DNA from: Bradyrhizobium sp. AZCC 1693 | GTDB taxonomy: Bacteria; Pseudomonadota; Alphaproteobacteria; Rhizobiales; Xanthobacteraceae | NCBI RefSeq assembly: GCF_036924745.1 | Contig: NZ_JAZHSD010000001.1 | Location: forward strand, 6,323,001 to 6,387,000 | Reading direction: 5' to 3' | DNA: 64,000 nt | Shown: positions 9,890-18,687 of the stretch, piece by piece | Layout of the letters: each line of letters opens with the position of its first letter | Numbering within the stretch: the first letter of the stretch is position 1 | Translations under genes and position numbers: made by a program | The notes under the pieces: model-generated | Told to the model about the DNA's origin: nothing | What the model saw: the letters and a program-made list of their open reading frames with translations, nothing else | The model's database searches: none

Positions 9890-10720
9890 TCATGCGTAAT
9901 CGCTGCCGCCATCGCCATCGTCGCCGTCGAAGTCGTCGGAATCGTGGTCCGTGTCGTCATCATCATCCTGCGAGGCCTGATCGAAGAATCCCTGCCGCGA
10001 GCCGGAATCGTTATCGTTGTTGTCGGCGCGCCGGCTCGACGAACCGATGTCGTTGATCCCGGCATCGCGCGCCAGATCGCCGCCGGACTGGTCGCCCCAC
10101 GGCCTGCGGTCTTCGACACCGCCGCTACGGCCTGCCGTGTCGCCGAACGCCTGGTGGTTGCCGCCGCCGCCCATCATCGAGCGGATGCTGCCGGCCAATA
10201 GCGATCCGCCGACCACGCCGGCCGCGGCTGCCGCCGCCGTTCCGAGGAACGAGCCGCCACCGCCGAACGCAGGCGGCTGTTGCTGCGCGCCGCCATAAGG
10301 CTGGCCGTAGGCCGGCTGCCCATATTGTCCGGGCGGCTGGCTCTGCTGTAGCACCTGTCCGGTGTTCCAGGTCGGACGTCCGCTGCCGGCCATGTCAGGC
10401 GCGCGAACGTTGGGCACGGAGCCTTGGTTTTGGCCATGCTGCTGGTTCTGCCCGAAGATCGCGTCACGCATCGAATCGAGGAAGCCGCCGGATTGATTTT
10501 GCTGACCCGCCGCCGCTTCCAATTCCTGGATGCGCATGTCGGCGCGCTTCAGCGCTTCGTCCTGCACCAGCGCGGTTTGCACCAGCGCATAGACCGCATT
10601 GGGCGCGTTGCGCAGGCCCTGCATAATCGCTGACATCGCGTCCGCATCGCGCGGGGCGTTCTCCAGCTTGGTGAGGCGGTCGAAAAGATCGTCAATCAGT
10701 TGGCGTTCTTGCGGTGTCAT
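9890..10720 (-). CDS. DUF2076 family protein
   Basis: The 276-residue protein begins MTPQERQLIDDLFDRLTKLE, the hallmark of DUF2076. An N-terminal helical part (1-75) is followed by a Gln/Gly/Pro/Tyr-rich disordered stretch (about 75-155), a short Gly/Ala-rich hydrophobic segment (FLGTAAAAAAGVVGGSLLAG, about 158-177), and a strongly acidic tail dominated by Asp (about 240-276). The family has been described as periplasmic ligand-sensor-like, but there is no signal peptide here, and the function is unproven. It is a single-gene unit converging on the L,D-transpeptidase gene. Confidence 0.85.
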   Translation of the reverse strand: MTPQERQLIDDLFDRLTKLENAPRDADAMSAIMQGLRNAPNAVYALVQTALVQDEALKRADMRIQELEAAAGQQNQSGGFLDSMRDAIFGQNQQHGQNQGSVPNVRAPDMAGSGRPTWNTGQVLQQSQPPGQYGQPAYGQPYGGAQQQPPAFGGGGSFLGTAAAAAAGVVGGSLLAGSIRSMMGGGGNHQAFGDTAGRSGGVEDRRPWGDQSGGDLARDAGINDIGSSSRRADNNDNDSGSRQGFFDQASQDDDDDTDHDSDDFDGDDGDGGSDYA

Positions 10721-10849
10721 GGCCCTCTCCCTCGCGTCACATCGTCGTCAACGCGCGGGCAAGATGTAGGGCGGGCTTTGTGTCGCAAATAGTGGGTGGC
10801 CGAATTAAATTTTGGTATGCGACAAAACGCCGGGATTTGCCGAGTCTTA

Positions 10850-11692
10850 TCAGCTCAATGTAACTTTATTCGCCGCCAGCAATGCCGGGAATCGATCGCT
10901 TGCGAGATACGCATGTTCCGCCTCGCGCTGGGTGGTGAGGGGGTCGAGACCCCTGAGCGTTTCGTCGACGAATCCAGGGTGGCACATCACCAGCCCGCCA
11001 TCCGGCAATTCGGCAAGGAACTCATCCATCAGCACGGCGAAATCGGGTTCTTTCGAAAAATCATAGGCGCCGGCGAAGGCGGGATTGAACGCGATGCCGG
11101 CACGGGCGGCGCGCTTGCGGAATTGCGCGCTGAGGACGTCGAGCACCAGCGCCTTCGGCGCGCCGAGCAGCCCGGCCGGCGGCTTGCGGCGTCCGCCCTG
11201 GCGGACCCAGGCGGCGGGCGCGGCTTCCTTCACCGCGCGCAGGAAGGCGTCGCGCACCTGCGGAAACAGTTGCGCATGCTGGTGGCCGTCGACGAAATCG
11301 GGCGCGCGGCCGAACAGCTCCTTGAACGCCGCGAGCTGGGCCAAAACTTCGTCTTCGATCATTTCAGGGTCGAGCCGCCGCAGCAGGCCCGCGCGCAAGA
11401 GGTTCGGAAACGGTAGGAACAAGCCGCCATTGAGCGGCCGGAAGTGCATTGTCAGCGGACGAAACGGCGCGGTCAGCGTCGCGTGCAGCCCGATCGCGCA
11501 GCGCGGGCTGTTCGCTGCTGTGTCCTGCAACGCGGCTACCTCGGCGCGGCCGATCGCTGCGCCGACCACCATCACCGAGGTGGCGTTGAGGCGGCCGCGC
11601 GAGATCAAATCGCGGATGGCGCGGTTGACGCCATCGGCCAGCCCGTAATCGTCGGCGCATAGCCAGATGCGGCGCAGCGCAGCGTCGTTCAT
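10850..11692 (-). CDS. ChbG/YdjC (HpnK-like) carbohydrate deacetylase
   Basis: The 280-residue protein has the YdjC fold signatures: CADDYGLADGVN (metal-binding Asp pair, residues 12-23), GLHATLT, DGHQHAQLFPQV (metal and catalytic His) and MCHPGF near the C-terminus. The family removes N-acetyl groups from amino sugars. The start codon overlaps the stop of the upstream DPM1/GtrB-type glycosyltransferase by 4 nt (ATGA), which implies translational coupling and a shared pathway. By analogy with Francisella FlmF2-NaxD it could deacetylate an undecaprenyl-phosphate-linked amino sugar. An HpnK role in hopanoid synthesis is possible but no hpn genes are nearby. Confidence 0.85.
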   Translation of the reverse strand: MNDAALRRIWLCADDYGLADGVNRAIRDLISRGRLNATSVMVVGAAIGRAEVAALQDTAANSPRCAIGLHATLTAPFRPLTMHFRPLNGGLFLPFPNLLRAGLLRRLDPEMIEDEVLAQLAAFKELFGRAPDFVDGHQHAQLFPQVRDAFLRAVKEAAPAAWVRQGGRRKPPAGLLGAPKALVLDVLSAQFRKRAARAGIAFNPAFAGAYDFSKEPDFAVLMDEFLAELPDGGLVMCHPGFVDETLRGLDPLTTQREAEHAYLASDRFPALLAANKVTLS

Positions 11693-12735
11693 TCGGCGGC
11701 GGTCCGCTCAGCGGCGCTCGCCGTCGTCTCGCCATCGGCGCGTTTTTCGGAATGCTCGGCGACGAAGTAGATCGGACGCGCTTTCAGCTCGGAGAGGATC
11801 TTGCCGATATATTCGCCGACGATGCCGATCATGATGAGCTGCACGCCGCCGATCGTCATCAGGCCGATCACCAGCGAGGGATAGCCGGGGACCTGCTTGC
11901 CGGTGGTCCAGACCTCCCAGAGAATAGTCAGGCCGAACAGGAAGGCGCCGACGGCAAGCAGCACGCCGAACAGGCTCGCAAAGCGCAGCGGCGCCACCGA
12001 GAACGACGTCAATCCCTCGATGGACAGTCCCACCAGCCGGCCCGGGCTGAAAGTCGTGACGCCGTGCGCGCGCGGCGCCGGCTCGTAATCGACGCGGATT
12101 TGGCGGAAGCCGATCCAGCTCGCCAGTCCCTTGAAGAAGCGGTTGCGTTCGGGAAGTTGCCGCAGGGCTGCTGCGGCGCGCGGCGACAGCAGGCGGAAAT
12201 CGCCAGCGTCCTCGGGGATCTTCTGCCGCGCGCCCCAGTTGATCAGCGCGTAGAAGCCGTGCACCGCCTGGCGGCGCAGGAACGATTCATTGTGGCGGTG
12301 TGCCTTTGCCGTATAGACGACGTCGTAGCCGTCATCGATCCAATGCGCGACCAGTTTTTCGACCAGGCTCGGTGGGTGCTGGCCGTCGCCGTCCATGAAC
12401 AGCACCGCGCCGCGGCGGGCATGGTCGAGCCCCGCCATCAGGGCGGCTTCCTTGCCGAAATTGCGCGACAGCGACACCACCTGGACGTCGAGCGCATCAG
12501 CCGCAAGGCCGCGCGCAATCGCAAGCGTGGTATCGGCGCTGCCGTCGTCGACATAGACAACTTCGCTGGCGAGGCCGTAGCGCGCCTTGAGCGACCGGGC
12601 GAGGCCGATCAGCCGCTCGTGCAGCAGAGCGAGCCCCGCCGCCTCGTTGTACAGCGGCACAACGATCGACAGGCCTTGCGCCGCGGCGCTGGCCGTGGTC
12701 GTCGACAGGCGGGAAACGTCAGAGCCGAGCGTCAT
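11689..12735 (-). CDS. Membrane glycosyltransferase family 2 (DPM1/GtrB/ArnC type)
   Basis: The 348-residue protein has an N-terminal GT-A domain (LSIVVPLYNEA, VYVDDGSADTT, FMDGDGQHPP with the metal-binding DGD) and two C-terminal membrane helices (about 248-270 and 285-315). This is the layout of enzymes that move a sugar from a nucleotide donor to a polyprenyl phosphate at the inner membrane. It overlaps the downstream ChbG-type deacetylase by 4 nt. The pair could build a lipid-linked amino sugar for lipid A or another envelope polymer. The sugar cannot be told from sequence. Confidence 0.87.
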   Translation of the reverse strand: MTLGSDVSRLSTTTASAAAQGLSIVVPLYNEAAGLALLHERLIGLARSLKARYGLASEVVYVDDGSADTTLAIARGLAADALDVQVVSLSRNFGKEAALMAGLDHARRGAVLFMDGDGQHPPSLVEKLVAHWIDDGYDVVYTAKAHRHNESFLRRQAVHGFYALINWGARQKIPEDAGDFRLLSPRAAAALRQLPERNRFFKGLASWIGFRQIRVDYEPAPRAHGVTTFSPGRLVGLSIEGLTSFSVAPLRFASLFGVLLAVGAFLFGLTILWEVWTTGKQVPGYPSLVIGLMTIGGVQLIMIGIVGEYIGKILSELKARPIYFVAEHSEKRADGETTASAAERTAAE

Positions 12736-12810
12736 CGATCAGGTCCCAGATCATCCAACCGTATATGTTATCTGCTGCCACCTGTCGCAACGATGAACGA
12801 AACGGCAGGT

Positions 12811-13788
12811 TTATTGCCGCAAGAACGCCTCGAGCCTGGCAAATAACGGGTTTTCCCGGTCGAGCACATAGTCGAGCGAGGCGATCGACACCGTGTCGGC
12901 GCCGTGCTCGCGCAGAAAACTGCCGAGCGCGTAAAGCTGCATCGGTGGGCAGTGCAGCGTAATCATGCCCGACGAGGTCGGCCCGCCGAACGGCGCCACC
13001 ACGCCAAAACGGTTATGCGCTTCCGCCAGCAGCGCATCGTTGCAGCCGGCGAAGCGTGTTCGCACCTCACGGTATTTGCTGGCGCGGGCGCGGGCAGCAA
13101 TGTGGTCGAGGATGACGCGCGCCGTCTCGCGGGCATCAGTCGACCAGTCGGCATCGCGGGACGCCACGAGGTTGGCCTGGCTGCGCAGGATTACGCCGTC
13201 GTCCAGCACCTTGAGGCCATTGGCGGCAAGGGTGGCGCCTGTCGTGGTGATGTCGACGATCATTTCGGCGGTGCCGACGGCCGGTGCGCCCTCGGTGGCG
13301 CCGGCGCTCTCGACGATGCGGTAATCGACCACGCCGTGGGCGGCGAAGAAGTTGCGCGTCAAATTGATGTATTTGGTCGCGACCCGCATCCGCCGGTTAT
13401 GCTTGGCGCGGAAGCCGGTGGTGACGTCGTCGAGATCGGCCATGGTGCGGACGTCGATCCAGGCCTGCGGCACCGCGACCACGACATTGGCGCTGCCGAA
13501 GCCGAGGCTGTCGATCAACAGCACGCGCTTGTCGGCATCGGGAATGCTTTCGCGCAACAGATCCTCGCCGGTGACGCCGAGATGCACCATGCCGCGTGAG
13601 AGCTGGAAAGCGATCTCGCTCGCGGAGAGATAGGCGATCTCGACATTGTCGAGGCCCGTGATGGTGCCGCGATAGTCGCGCGCGCCGCGCGGCTTCGCCA
13701 GCGAGAGCCCTGCGCGCGTGAAAAACGCCTCCGCGTTTTCCTGCAGGCGGCCCTTGGAGGGAACGGCGAGAACGAAGGGAGCGGTCAT
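12811..13788 (-). CDS. hisG: ATP phosphoribosyltransferase, long form with ACT-like C-terminus
   Basis: The 325-residue enzyme joins ATP and PRPP, the first step of histidine synthesis. The start at 13788 ([17 protein letters not shown]) overlaps the hisZ stop (ATGA). The catalytic part includes PSKGRL near residue 10, GVTGEDLL and the PRPP-binding segment [14 protein letters not shown]. About 100 residues follow the catalytic domain and end in a segment like the ACT-type regulatory domain of long HisG ([14 protein letters not shown]). A long HisG next to hisZ is noteworthy, because HisZ normally accompanies short HisG. Confidence 0.95.
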   Translation of the reverse strand: MTAPFVLAVPSKGRLQENAEAFFTRAGLSLAKPRGARDYRGTITGLDNVEIAYLSASEIAFQLSRGMVHLGVTGEDLLRESIPDADKRVLLIDSLGFGSANVVVAVPQAWIDVRTMADLDDVTTGFRAKHNRRMRVATKYINLTRNFFAAHGVVDYRIVESAGATEGAPAVGTAEMIVDITTTGATLAANGLKVLDDGVILRSQANLVASRDADWSTDARETARVILDHIAARARASKYREVRTRFAGCNDALLAEAHNRFGVVAPFGGPTSSGMITLHCPPMQLYALGSFLREHGADTVSIASLDYVLDRENPLFARLEAFLRQ

Positions 13789-14963
13789 GCGGCGCTCCCT
13801 TGCGAGACGGGTTTTCCGAGTTGCGTCAGCGCCTCGATCCACACCGAGAAGCCGACCGCCGGGATTGGCGTGGGCGAACCGAGCTGCGTCATCAGGCCAT
13901 CATAGCGTCCGCCCGCCACCAGCGGCTCGACGCCGTTGCCCCTGCCATTTCCCTTGGCGTGCAGCTCGAATTCGAAGCCGGTGTAGTAATCGAGCCCGCG
14001 GCCGAACGAGGTGGAAAACCGCGTCAGCTTGGTGTCGATGCCGCGCGCGGCCATGAAGCCGACGCGGCTTTCGAGCTGATCGATGGCGGCTGCGAGATCG
14101 AGCTTGGCCTCAGTGGCGAGCGCACGCAGTTGCGCGACCGATTCATCCGGGTCGCCCGATATCGCGAGGAAGCGCTTGATGATGGCAAGCGCGTCGCGCG
14201 GCAGCGCGCCGCCCTTCAGCGTCGATTGTTCAAGGAAGCGGTCGGCGATTTCGGCCACGGTGCGACCGCCGACATTGGTGGTGCCGGCGATCGACATCAG
14301 GTCGGTGACCAGCGCCAGCGCCGCCTTGCGGTCGGAGCCGGCGAGCGCCGCCAGCACGCCCTCATATTCGTTGCGGCCGGGCGCGGTGGCGAGCGTCAGC
14401 CGCTCGATGTCCTCGGTGAGGCTGACCTTGCGGTTGAAATCCTTGATCAGCCGCCGCCGCCACACCGGATAGAGATTGAGCGCGTCGATCAGCGCGGTGA
14501 AAAGCGCGACGTCGCCGGTGCGGATTTCGACGTCCTTCAATCCGAAGGCGGTGGTGGCTTCCAATGCCAGCGCCAGCATTTCCGCATCCGCCGCGGCGCG
14601 GTCCTGCCGGCCGAAGGATTCGATGCCGGCCTGCAGGAATTCGCTCGGCTGGCCGCCGTGATAGCGAAACACCGGCCCGAGATAGCTGAAACCTGCGGGC
14701 TGGCCGGCGCGCTCGGAGGCGAGATAGTCGCGCGCCACCGGAATGGTGAGGTCGGGGCGCAGGCACAGCTCCTCGCCGGAGGCGTCGGTGGTCAGGTAAA
14801 GGCTCTTGCGGATGTCCTCGCCGGAGAGGTCGAGGAACGGCTCCGCCGGCTGCAGGATGCCGGGGTGGGCCTGCACGTAGCCGCCTTGTGCAAACGACAA
14901 CAGCAGCGCATCCGCCCAGGCGGCGGATCCGGCAGCACCTCTGATAGCGGCGGTCGCGGTCAT
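13785..14963 (-). CDS. hisZ: ATP phosphoribosyltransferase regulatory subunit HisZ
   Basis: The 392-residue protein is a histidyl-tRNA synthetase paralogue lacking tRNA charging. Class II synthetase core signatures are visible: [32 protein letters not shown] and the [15 protein letters not shown] motif 2 region, with [13 protein letters not shown] towards the C-terminus. It forms a complex with HisG and confers histidine feedback. It is first in a two-gene unit and overlaps hisG by 4 nt. Confidence 0.94.
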   Translation of the reverse strand: MTATAAIRGAAGSAAWADALLLSFAQGGYVQAHPGILQPAEPFLDLSGEDIRKSLYLTTDASGEELCLRPDLTIPVARDYLASERAGQPAGFSYLGPVFRYHGGQPSEFLQAGIESFGRQDRAAADAEMLALALEATTAFGLKDVEIRTGDVALFTALIDALNLYPVWRRRLIKDFNRKVSLTEDIERLTLATAPGRNEYEGVLAALAGSDRKAALALVTDLMSIAGTTNVGGRTVAEIADRFLEQSTLKGGALPRDALAIIKRFLAISGDPDESVAQLRALATEAKLDLAAAIDQLESRVGFMAARGIDTKLTRFSTSFGRGLDYYTGFEFELHAKGNGRGNGVEPLVAGGRYDGLMTQLGSPTPIPAVGFSVWIEALTQLGKPVSQGSAA

Positions 14964-15112
14964 TTCACGTCCAAATACCGGGAAAACCGGGTTCCAAGGG
15001 TTTTCGGGTTCCCCGGGGTTCCGGGGGGCCTCGTTGGCGGAGGCCTTAGCATGGCCGGGGCGGCGTTTCGACAGGCATTGGCCAACTGAATTAATGGGCG
15101 GTGGCTTAACGA

Positions 15113-15880
15113 TTAGTCTTCCGTTGGCTGGCCCGGCTCCCGCCAGTCGCCCAGCGCGGCCTGCACCAGCGCCAGCGCGGCGACGCCTGCGGTATCCGCG
15201 CGCAGGATGCGGGGGCCCAAGGACAGCCGCAGCGTCCTGGGCTGCCGCAGCAGCAGCGCGCGTTCCTCTTCGGCGAATCCGCCTTCCGGTCCGATCAGGA
15301 CGTCGATCCCCTCGGCTGCGGTTAGCCCCTGTTGCAGCGCCCCGATTGGATTGCCGATATCGGCCGCCTCGTCGCAGAACACCAGCAGGCGGCTGGTTTC
15401 ACGCTTGTCGAGATAGCGGTCCAGCGCAACCGGCTCGGCAACCTCAGCCAAGGTCAGGATGCCGCATTGTTCGGCGGCCTCGATCACATTGGCGCGCATC
15501 CGCTCGCTGTTGACGCGCGAGACCTGGGTGTGCCGCGTCAGCACCGGCTGCAGCCTTGAGGCTCCCATCTCGACCGCCTTCTGCACCATGTAGTCGAGGC
15601 GAGCGTGCTTCAGCGGCGCAAAGACATAGGCAATATCGGGCAGGCGATCCTGCGGCCGCGTCCGCGCGACGATCGTCAGGCCGTCGGGCCGCTTGCGGCC
15701 CTCGATCTGCGCCTGCCATTCGCCGTCGCGGCCGTTGAACACCAGGATCGATTCACCGGCGGAGAGCCGCAGCACATTGCCCAGGTAATTGCTCTGGTTG
15801 CGCTCCAGCGCGACCTTTTCGCCCGGCCCCAGGGGAGCGTCGACGAACAGGCGAGGGGCGCGAAAATCGAGGTCAGGCAT
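15113..15880 (-). CDS. rsmE: 16S rRNA m3U1498 methyltransferase RsmE
   Basis: The 255-residue SPOUT methyltransferase methylates N3 of U1498 in 16S rRNA using SAM. Visible signatures are the N-terminal PUA-like part (PRLFVDAPL, LRLSAGESILVFNGRDGEW), LIGPEGGFAEEE for SAM binding, and the C-terminal knot LGPRILRADTAGVAAL. It is a single-gene unit. Confidence 0.95.
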   Translation of the reverse strand: MPDLDFRAPRLFVDAPLGPGEKVALERNQSNYLGNVLRLSAGESILVFNGRDGEWQAQIEGRKRPDGLTIVARTRPQDRLPDIAYVFAPLKHARLDYMVQKAVEMGASRLQPVLTRHTQVSRVNSERMRANVIEAAEQCGILTLAEVAEPVALDRYLDKRETSRLLVFCDEAADIGNPIGALQQGLTAAEGIDVLIGPEGGFAEEERALLLRQPRTLRLSLGPRILRADTAGVAALALVQAALGDWREPGQPTED

Positions 15881-16083
15881 GGTAATGTTCCGTTTCCGGG
15901 CGCTTTTAGCCTAAAGCGCTAGAATCCGGAGGCTATTTTTGGCTTTCCAGCGGCCATGCGCCGTGCTGCTGCCCCAATCCACGGGTTGTTAAGCGTCGGC
16001 AGGAATCGTAAAAATGCCCGTTGCAAATCTGCTTCGTTTGGAAGACGCCCGGGCTGCCTGACCTCGCCGGAGAACCACCCTTG

Positions 16084-16740
16084 ATGATCCGCCGCCTGAT
16101 TGTGCCGCTGACCGCTGCCGTCGTGACCGTTCACGCGGGCCACGTCTTTGCGCAAGGCGCGTTTCCGGCGCCATTGCCCAACCAGAGCGCGGCACCCGCA
16201 AATGCTTCGCCGTTTCCGCCGGTGAATGGCGCTGCGCCGTCGGCCTCGGTCGGTGCCCCGTCGCCGTTCCCATCACAAGGTTCCGCCCCGGTGTCCAGCG
16301 GATTCAGTGGGCCGCCGCCTCAGGCCAGCGGTGGGGCAGACGGCTGCATGAAAGGTTTCGTTCCCCTGCGCGAGGAGGCCGAGAAGCGCGGCAAGCTGAT
16401 CAAGGCCGCGAGCGACCGCAAGGCGCCGCCGGACGAGGCCTGCAAGCTGATAAAAAATTTCGGCCAGGCCGAAATGAAGATGATCGCATATGTCCAGACC
16501 AATTCGGCCAAATGCGGAATCCCGCCGCAGATCGCCGACCAGCTCAAGAACGGCCACAAGAACACCGAGAAGATGCAGAATCAGGTCTGTGCCGTCGCGG
16601 AGCAGGCGCGGGCACGTGGGCCGGCCGGTCCGAGCCTGAGCGAGGTGCTTGGCTCTTCGGCGGCGCTGCCCGAGGCGCAAACCGTGAAGAAGGGCGGCAG
16701 CACCTTCGATACGCTGAACGGCAACGTTCTCCAGCGATGA
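16084..16740 (+). CDS. Exported conserved hypothetical protein
   Basis: The 218-residue protein starts at the ATG at 16084 (MIRRLIVPLTAAVV), with a signal peptide ending at VFAQG. A Pro/Ala/Ser-rich stretch (about 25-85) precedes a helical domain with three Cys (GGADGCMKGF, PDEACKLI and SAKCGIPP) and a C-terminal conserved-looking end, GSTFDTLNGNVLQR. It probably sits in the periplasm. The stop is 10 bp before ubiA, so the two may be co-transcribed, but no functional link is obvious. Confidence 0.75.
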   Translation: MIRRLIVPLTAAVVTVHAGHVFAQGAFPAPLPNQSAAPANASPFPPVNGAAPSASVGAPSPFPSQGSAPVSSGFSGPPPQASGGADGCMKGFVPLREEAEKRGKLIKAASDRKAPPDEACKLIKNFGQAEMKMIAYVQTNSAKCGIPPQIADQLKNGHKNTEKMQNQVCAVAEQARARGPAGPSLSEVLGSSAALPEAQTVKKGGSTFDTLNGNVLQR

Positions 16741-16750
16741 CCCCGGCCCG

Positions 16751-17683
16751 ATGAGCGACGCGACCACCCGCGTTGCCGATGCCACCGGCAACTGGGTCGA
16801 TACGCGCGCGCCGTCCTGGTCGCGGCCCTATCTGCGGCTCTCCCGTTTCGACCGTCCGATCGGCTCGTGGCTGTTGCTGATGCCGTGCTGGTGGTCGGCG
16901 GCGCTGGCCGCCGGCGTCGCGCGCGACGTCTCGCAATTGCCGCTCGTGATCGTGCTGTTCTTGATCGGCGCCTTCGTCATGCGCGGGGCGGGGTGCGCGT
17001 GGAACGACATTACCGACCGCGATCTCGACGCCCGCGTCGAGCGGACGCGGTCGCGGCCCTTGCCGGCCGGACAGATCAGCGTGGTGCAGGCGTTTGCCTT
17101 CCTGGTCCTGCAGGCGCTGATCGGCTTGGCGGTGCTGCTGCAGTTCAACCGCTTCGCGATCATGACCGGCATCGCCTCGCTCGTCATCGTCGCGGTCTAT
17201 CCCTTCATGAAGCGCATCACCTGGTGGCCGCAGGTCGTGCTGGGGCTGGCGTTCTCATGGGGCGCGCTGATGGGATTTGCCGTCACGCTCGGGCGGATCG
17301 ATCTTACCGCGCTCGCGCTCTATGCCGGCTCGATCGCCTGGGTGATCGGCTACGACACGATCTACGCCCACCAGGACGCCGAGGACGACGCGCTGATCGG
17401 CATCAAGTCCACCGCACGCCTGTTCGGCGCACGCACCCATCGCGCGCTCGCGGTGTTTTATTCGCTTGCGGTGGTCTTGATCGGCGTGGCGCTGGTGCTG
17501 GGCGGCGCGCGCTGGCCGGCATGGATCGGGTTGATCGCGTTCGCCGCGCATCTCGCCTGGCAGATCAGGCGGCTGGACATCAGCGATCCCGCGCTATGCC
17601 GGCGCCTGTTCTATTCCAACCGCGATGCAGGGCTGCTGCTGTTCGCCGGATTGCTGGTTGATGCAGTGATGCGCGCGGGATGA
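16751..17683 (+). CDS. ubiA: 4-hydroxybenzoate octaprenyltransferase UbiA
   Basis: The 310-residue integral membrane prenyltransferase attaches the polyprenyl tail to 4-hydroxybenzoate in ubiquinone synthesis. Both Asp-rich motifs are present: NDITDRDLDARVERTRSRPL (about 80-100) and DTIYAHQDAEDDALIGIKS (about 203-221). About eight hydrophobic segments follow the usual topology. It lies 10 bp downstream of an exported hypothetical gene. Confidence 0.95.
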   Translation: MSDATTRVADATGNWVDTRAPSWSRPYLRLSRFDRPIGSWLLLMPCWWSAALAAGVARDVSQLPLVIVLFLIGAFVMRGAGCAWNDITDRDLDARVERTRSRPLPAGQISVVQAFAFLVLQALIGLAVLLQFNRFAIMTGIASLVIVAVYPFMKRITWWPQVVLGLAFSWGALMGFAVTLGRIDLTALALYAGSIAWVIGYDTIYAHQDAEDDALIGIKSTARLFGARTHRALAVFYSLAVVLIGVALVLGGARWPAWIGLIAFAAHLAWQIRRLDISDPALCRRLFYSNRDAGLLLFAGLLVDAVMRAG

Positions 17684-17721
17684 CGACGGAGCGTAGCCCG
17701 GAGAATGCTGTCGCACATTCA

Positions 17722-17846
17722 GCTGTCATCACCCGCCTTGTGCGCAATTGCGCACTGGGGCGGGTGATCCAGTATTCCAGAGACGTCAACGATTGAACCG
17801 AGAAGCCGCAGCGTGCTGGATGCCTCGCCTTCGCGGGGCATGACGA
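17722..17846. repeat. Dispersed palindromic repeat, family A, copy 2
   Basis: This copy is inverted relative to the others: it reads GTCATCACCCGCC, the hairpin TGCGCAATTGCGCA, GATCCAGTATTCCAGAGACG, then a diverged GTGCTGGATGCC and CGCGGGGCATGACG. It is intact, with no insertion sequence. Confidence 0.8.
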
Positions 17847-17872
17847 CCGTTGTGCGGCGAGGCTTCAGGCCC

Positions 17873-18409
17873 TTAATCCCGCGCGATGATCTCGCGCTCG
17901 TCCCGGTGAACGGTGTCGGTATTGACCAGGTTACCGCCCCGGCGGCGGACCAGAAATTTCGGGCGGCGGGCGCGGATCGCGTTGTGACGGCGGCGGCGGG
18001 CGGCCGGTTCGCTGTGGTCATCTTCCGCCAATAGCGGCAGCGCGAAGATGTCGCTCCACATCTGCCAGGCGGTGGCGATCTCGTCGTGGTCGGAGCTCAC
18101 GCACAAGGGAATGTTCAGCGAGGGATCGCGATGCGCCAGCACCAGCATCTGTGCGTCGTCGTCGAGACCGCGCAACGCGACGCCGAGAAAGTCGCTGACG
18201 CGGACGTTGATTGCCATCCGCATGCCCTTGACGGCACGGTGCAGCACCACGCGTTCGCGATGAAGTTCGATTTTTCGCACGCCGCCGTCTGCGCGGGTGT
18301 CGTGCGCATGGAAGCTGAGCGGCAGAGAAAGGGGGTCGAGCCGCAGTGCGCGGCTCGACCCGGCGGGATTGATCCCGCTTATTGCTGTTTGACGCCTCAC
18401 GGCTCTCAT
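17873..18409 (-). CDS. Conserved hypothetical protein (DUF6101-like)
   Basis: The 178-residue soluble protein begins MRAVRRQTAISGINPAGSSR. It has mixed strands (RKIELHRERVVLHRAVKGM, then NVRVSDFLGVAL) and a very Arg-rich C-terminal part (ARRRRHNAIRARRPKFLVRRRGG), possibly nucleic-acid or membrane-surface binding. From memory it resembles the DUF6101 group of Bradyrhizobium-type proteins, but I cannot verify this. No motif indicates an enzyme. It is a single gene convergent with ubiA, separated from it by a family A repeat. Confidence 0.65.
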   Translation of the reverse strand: MRAVRRQTAISGINPAGSSRALRLDPLSLPLSFHAHDTRADGGVRKIELHRERVVLHRAVKGMRMAINVRVSDFLGVALRGLDDDAQMLVLAHRDPSLNIPLCVSSDHDEIATAWQMWSDIFALPLLAEDDHSEPAARRRRHNAIRARRPKFLVRRRGGNLVNTDTVHRDEREIIARD

Positions 18410-18520
18410 CTCCCCGCCGGGATTATGTTCCCGGTCGATACGTGAGACCTTAGCCGAGCGATTTCCGTTTCGCCTTAAAAAGCCTGGTTAAGGAGAGGTC
18501 ACCTGCCCTGGATCTCCTCG

Positions 18521-18563
18521 CATGATTGACAAGACCTTGGCACGCATGATTGACGAGACCTTG
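18521..18563. repeat. Two-copy 19-bp direct repeat upstream of pmbA
   Basis: CATGATTGACAAGACCTTG (18521-18539) and CATGATTGACGAGACCTTG (18545-18563) differ at one base and are spaced 24 bp start to start. They lie about 125 bp before the pmbA start. They could be a regulator-binding tandem site or the remnant of an insertion-sequence end. Confidence 0.6.
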
Positions 18564-18687
18564 CACCAAAGCCGAAAATGTTTGGTATTCGGTGGCGCAA
18601 AATGCTTGAAATCCCTGTGAATCAGGCACATCTGGTGGGTCTGCCGATTTGCGCCCTAGCCCCCTTCAATTGTCAGGGATTTTGTTT

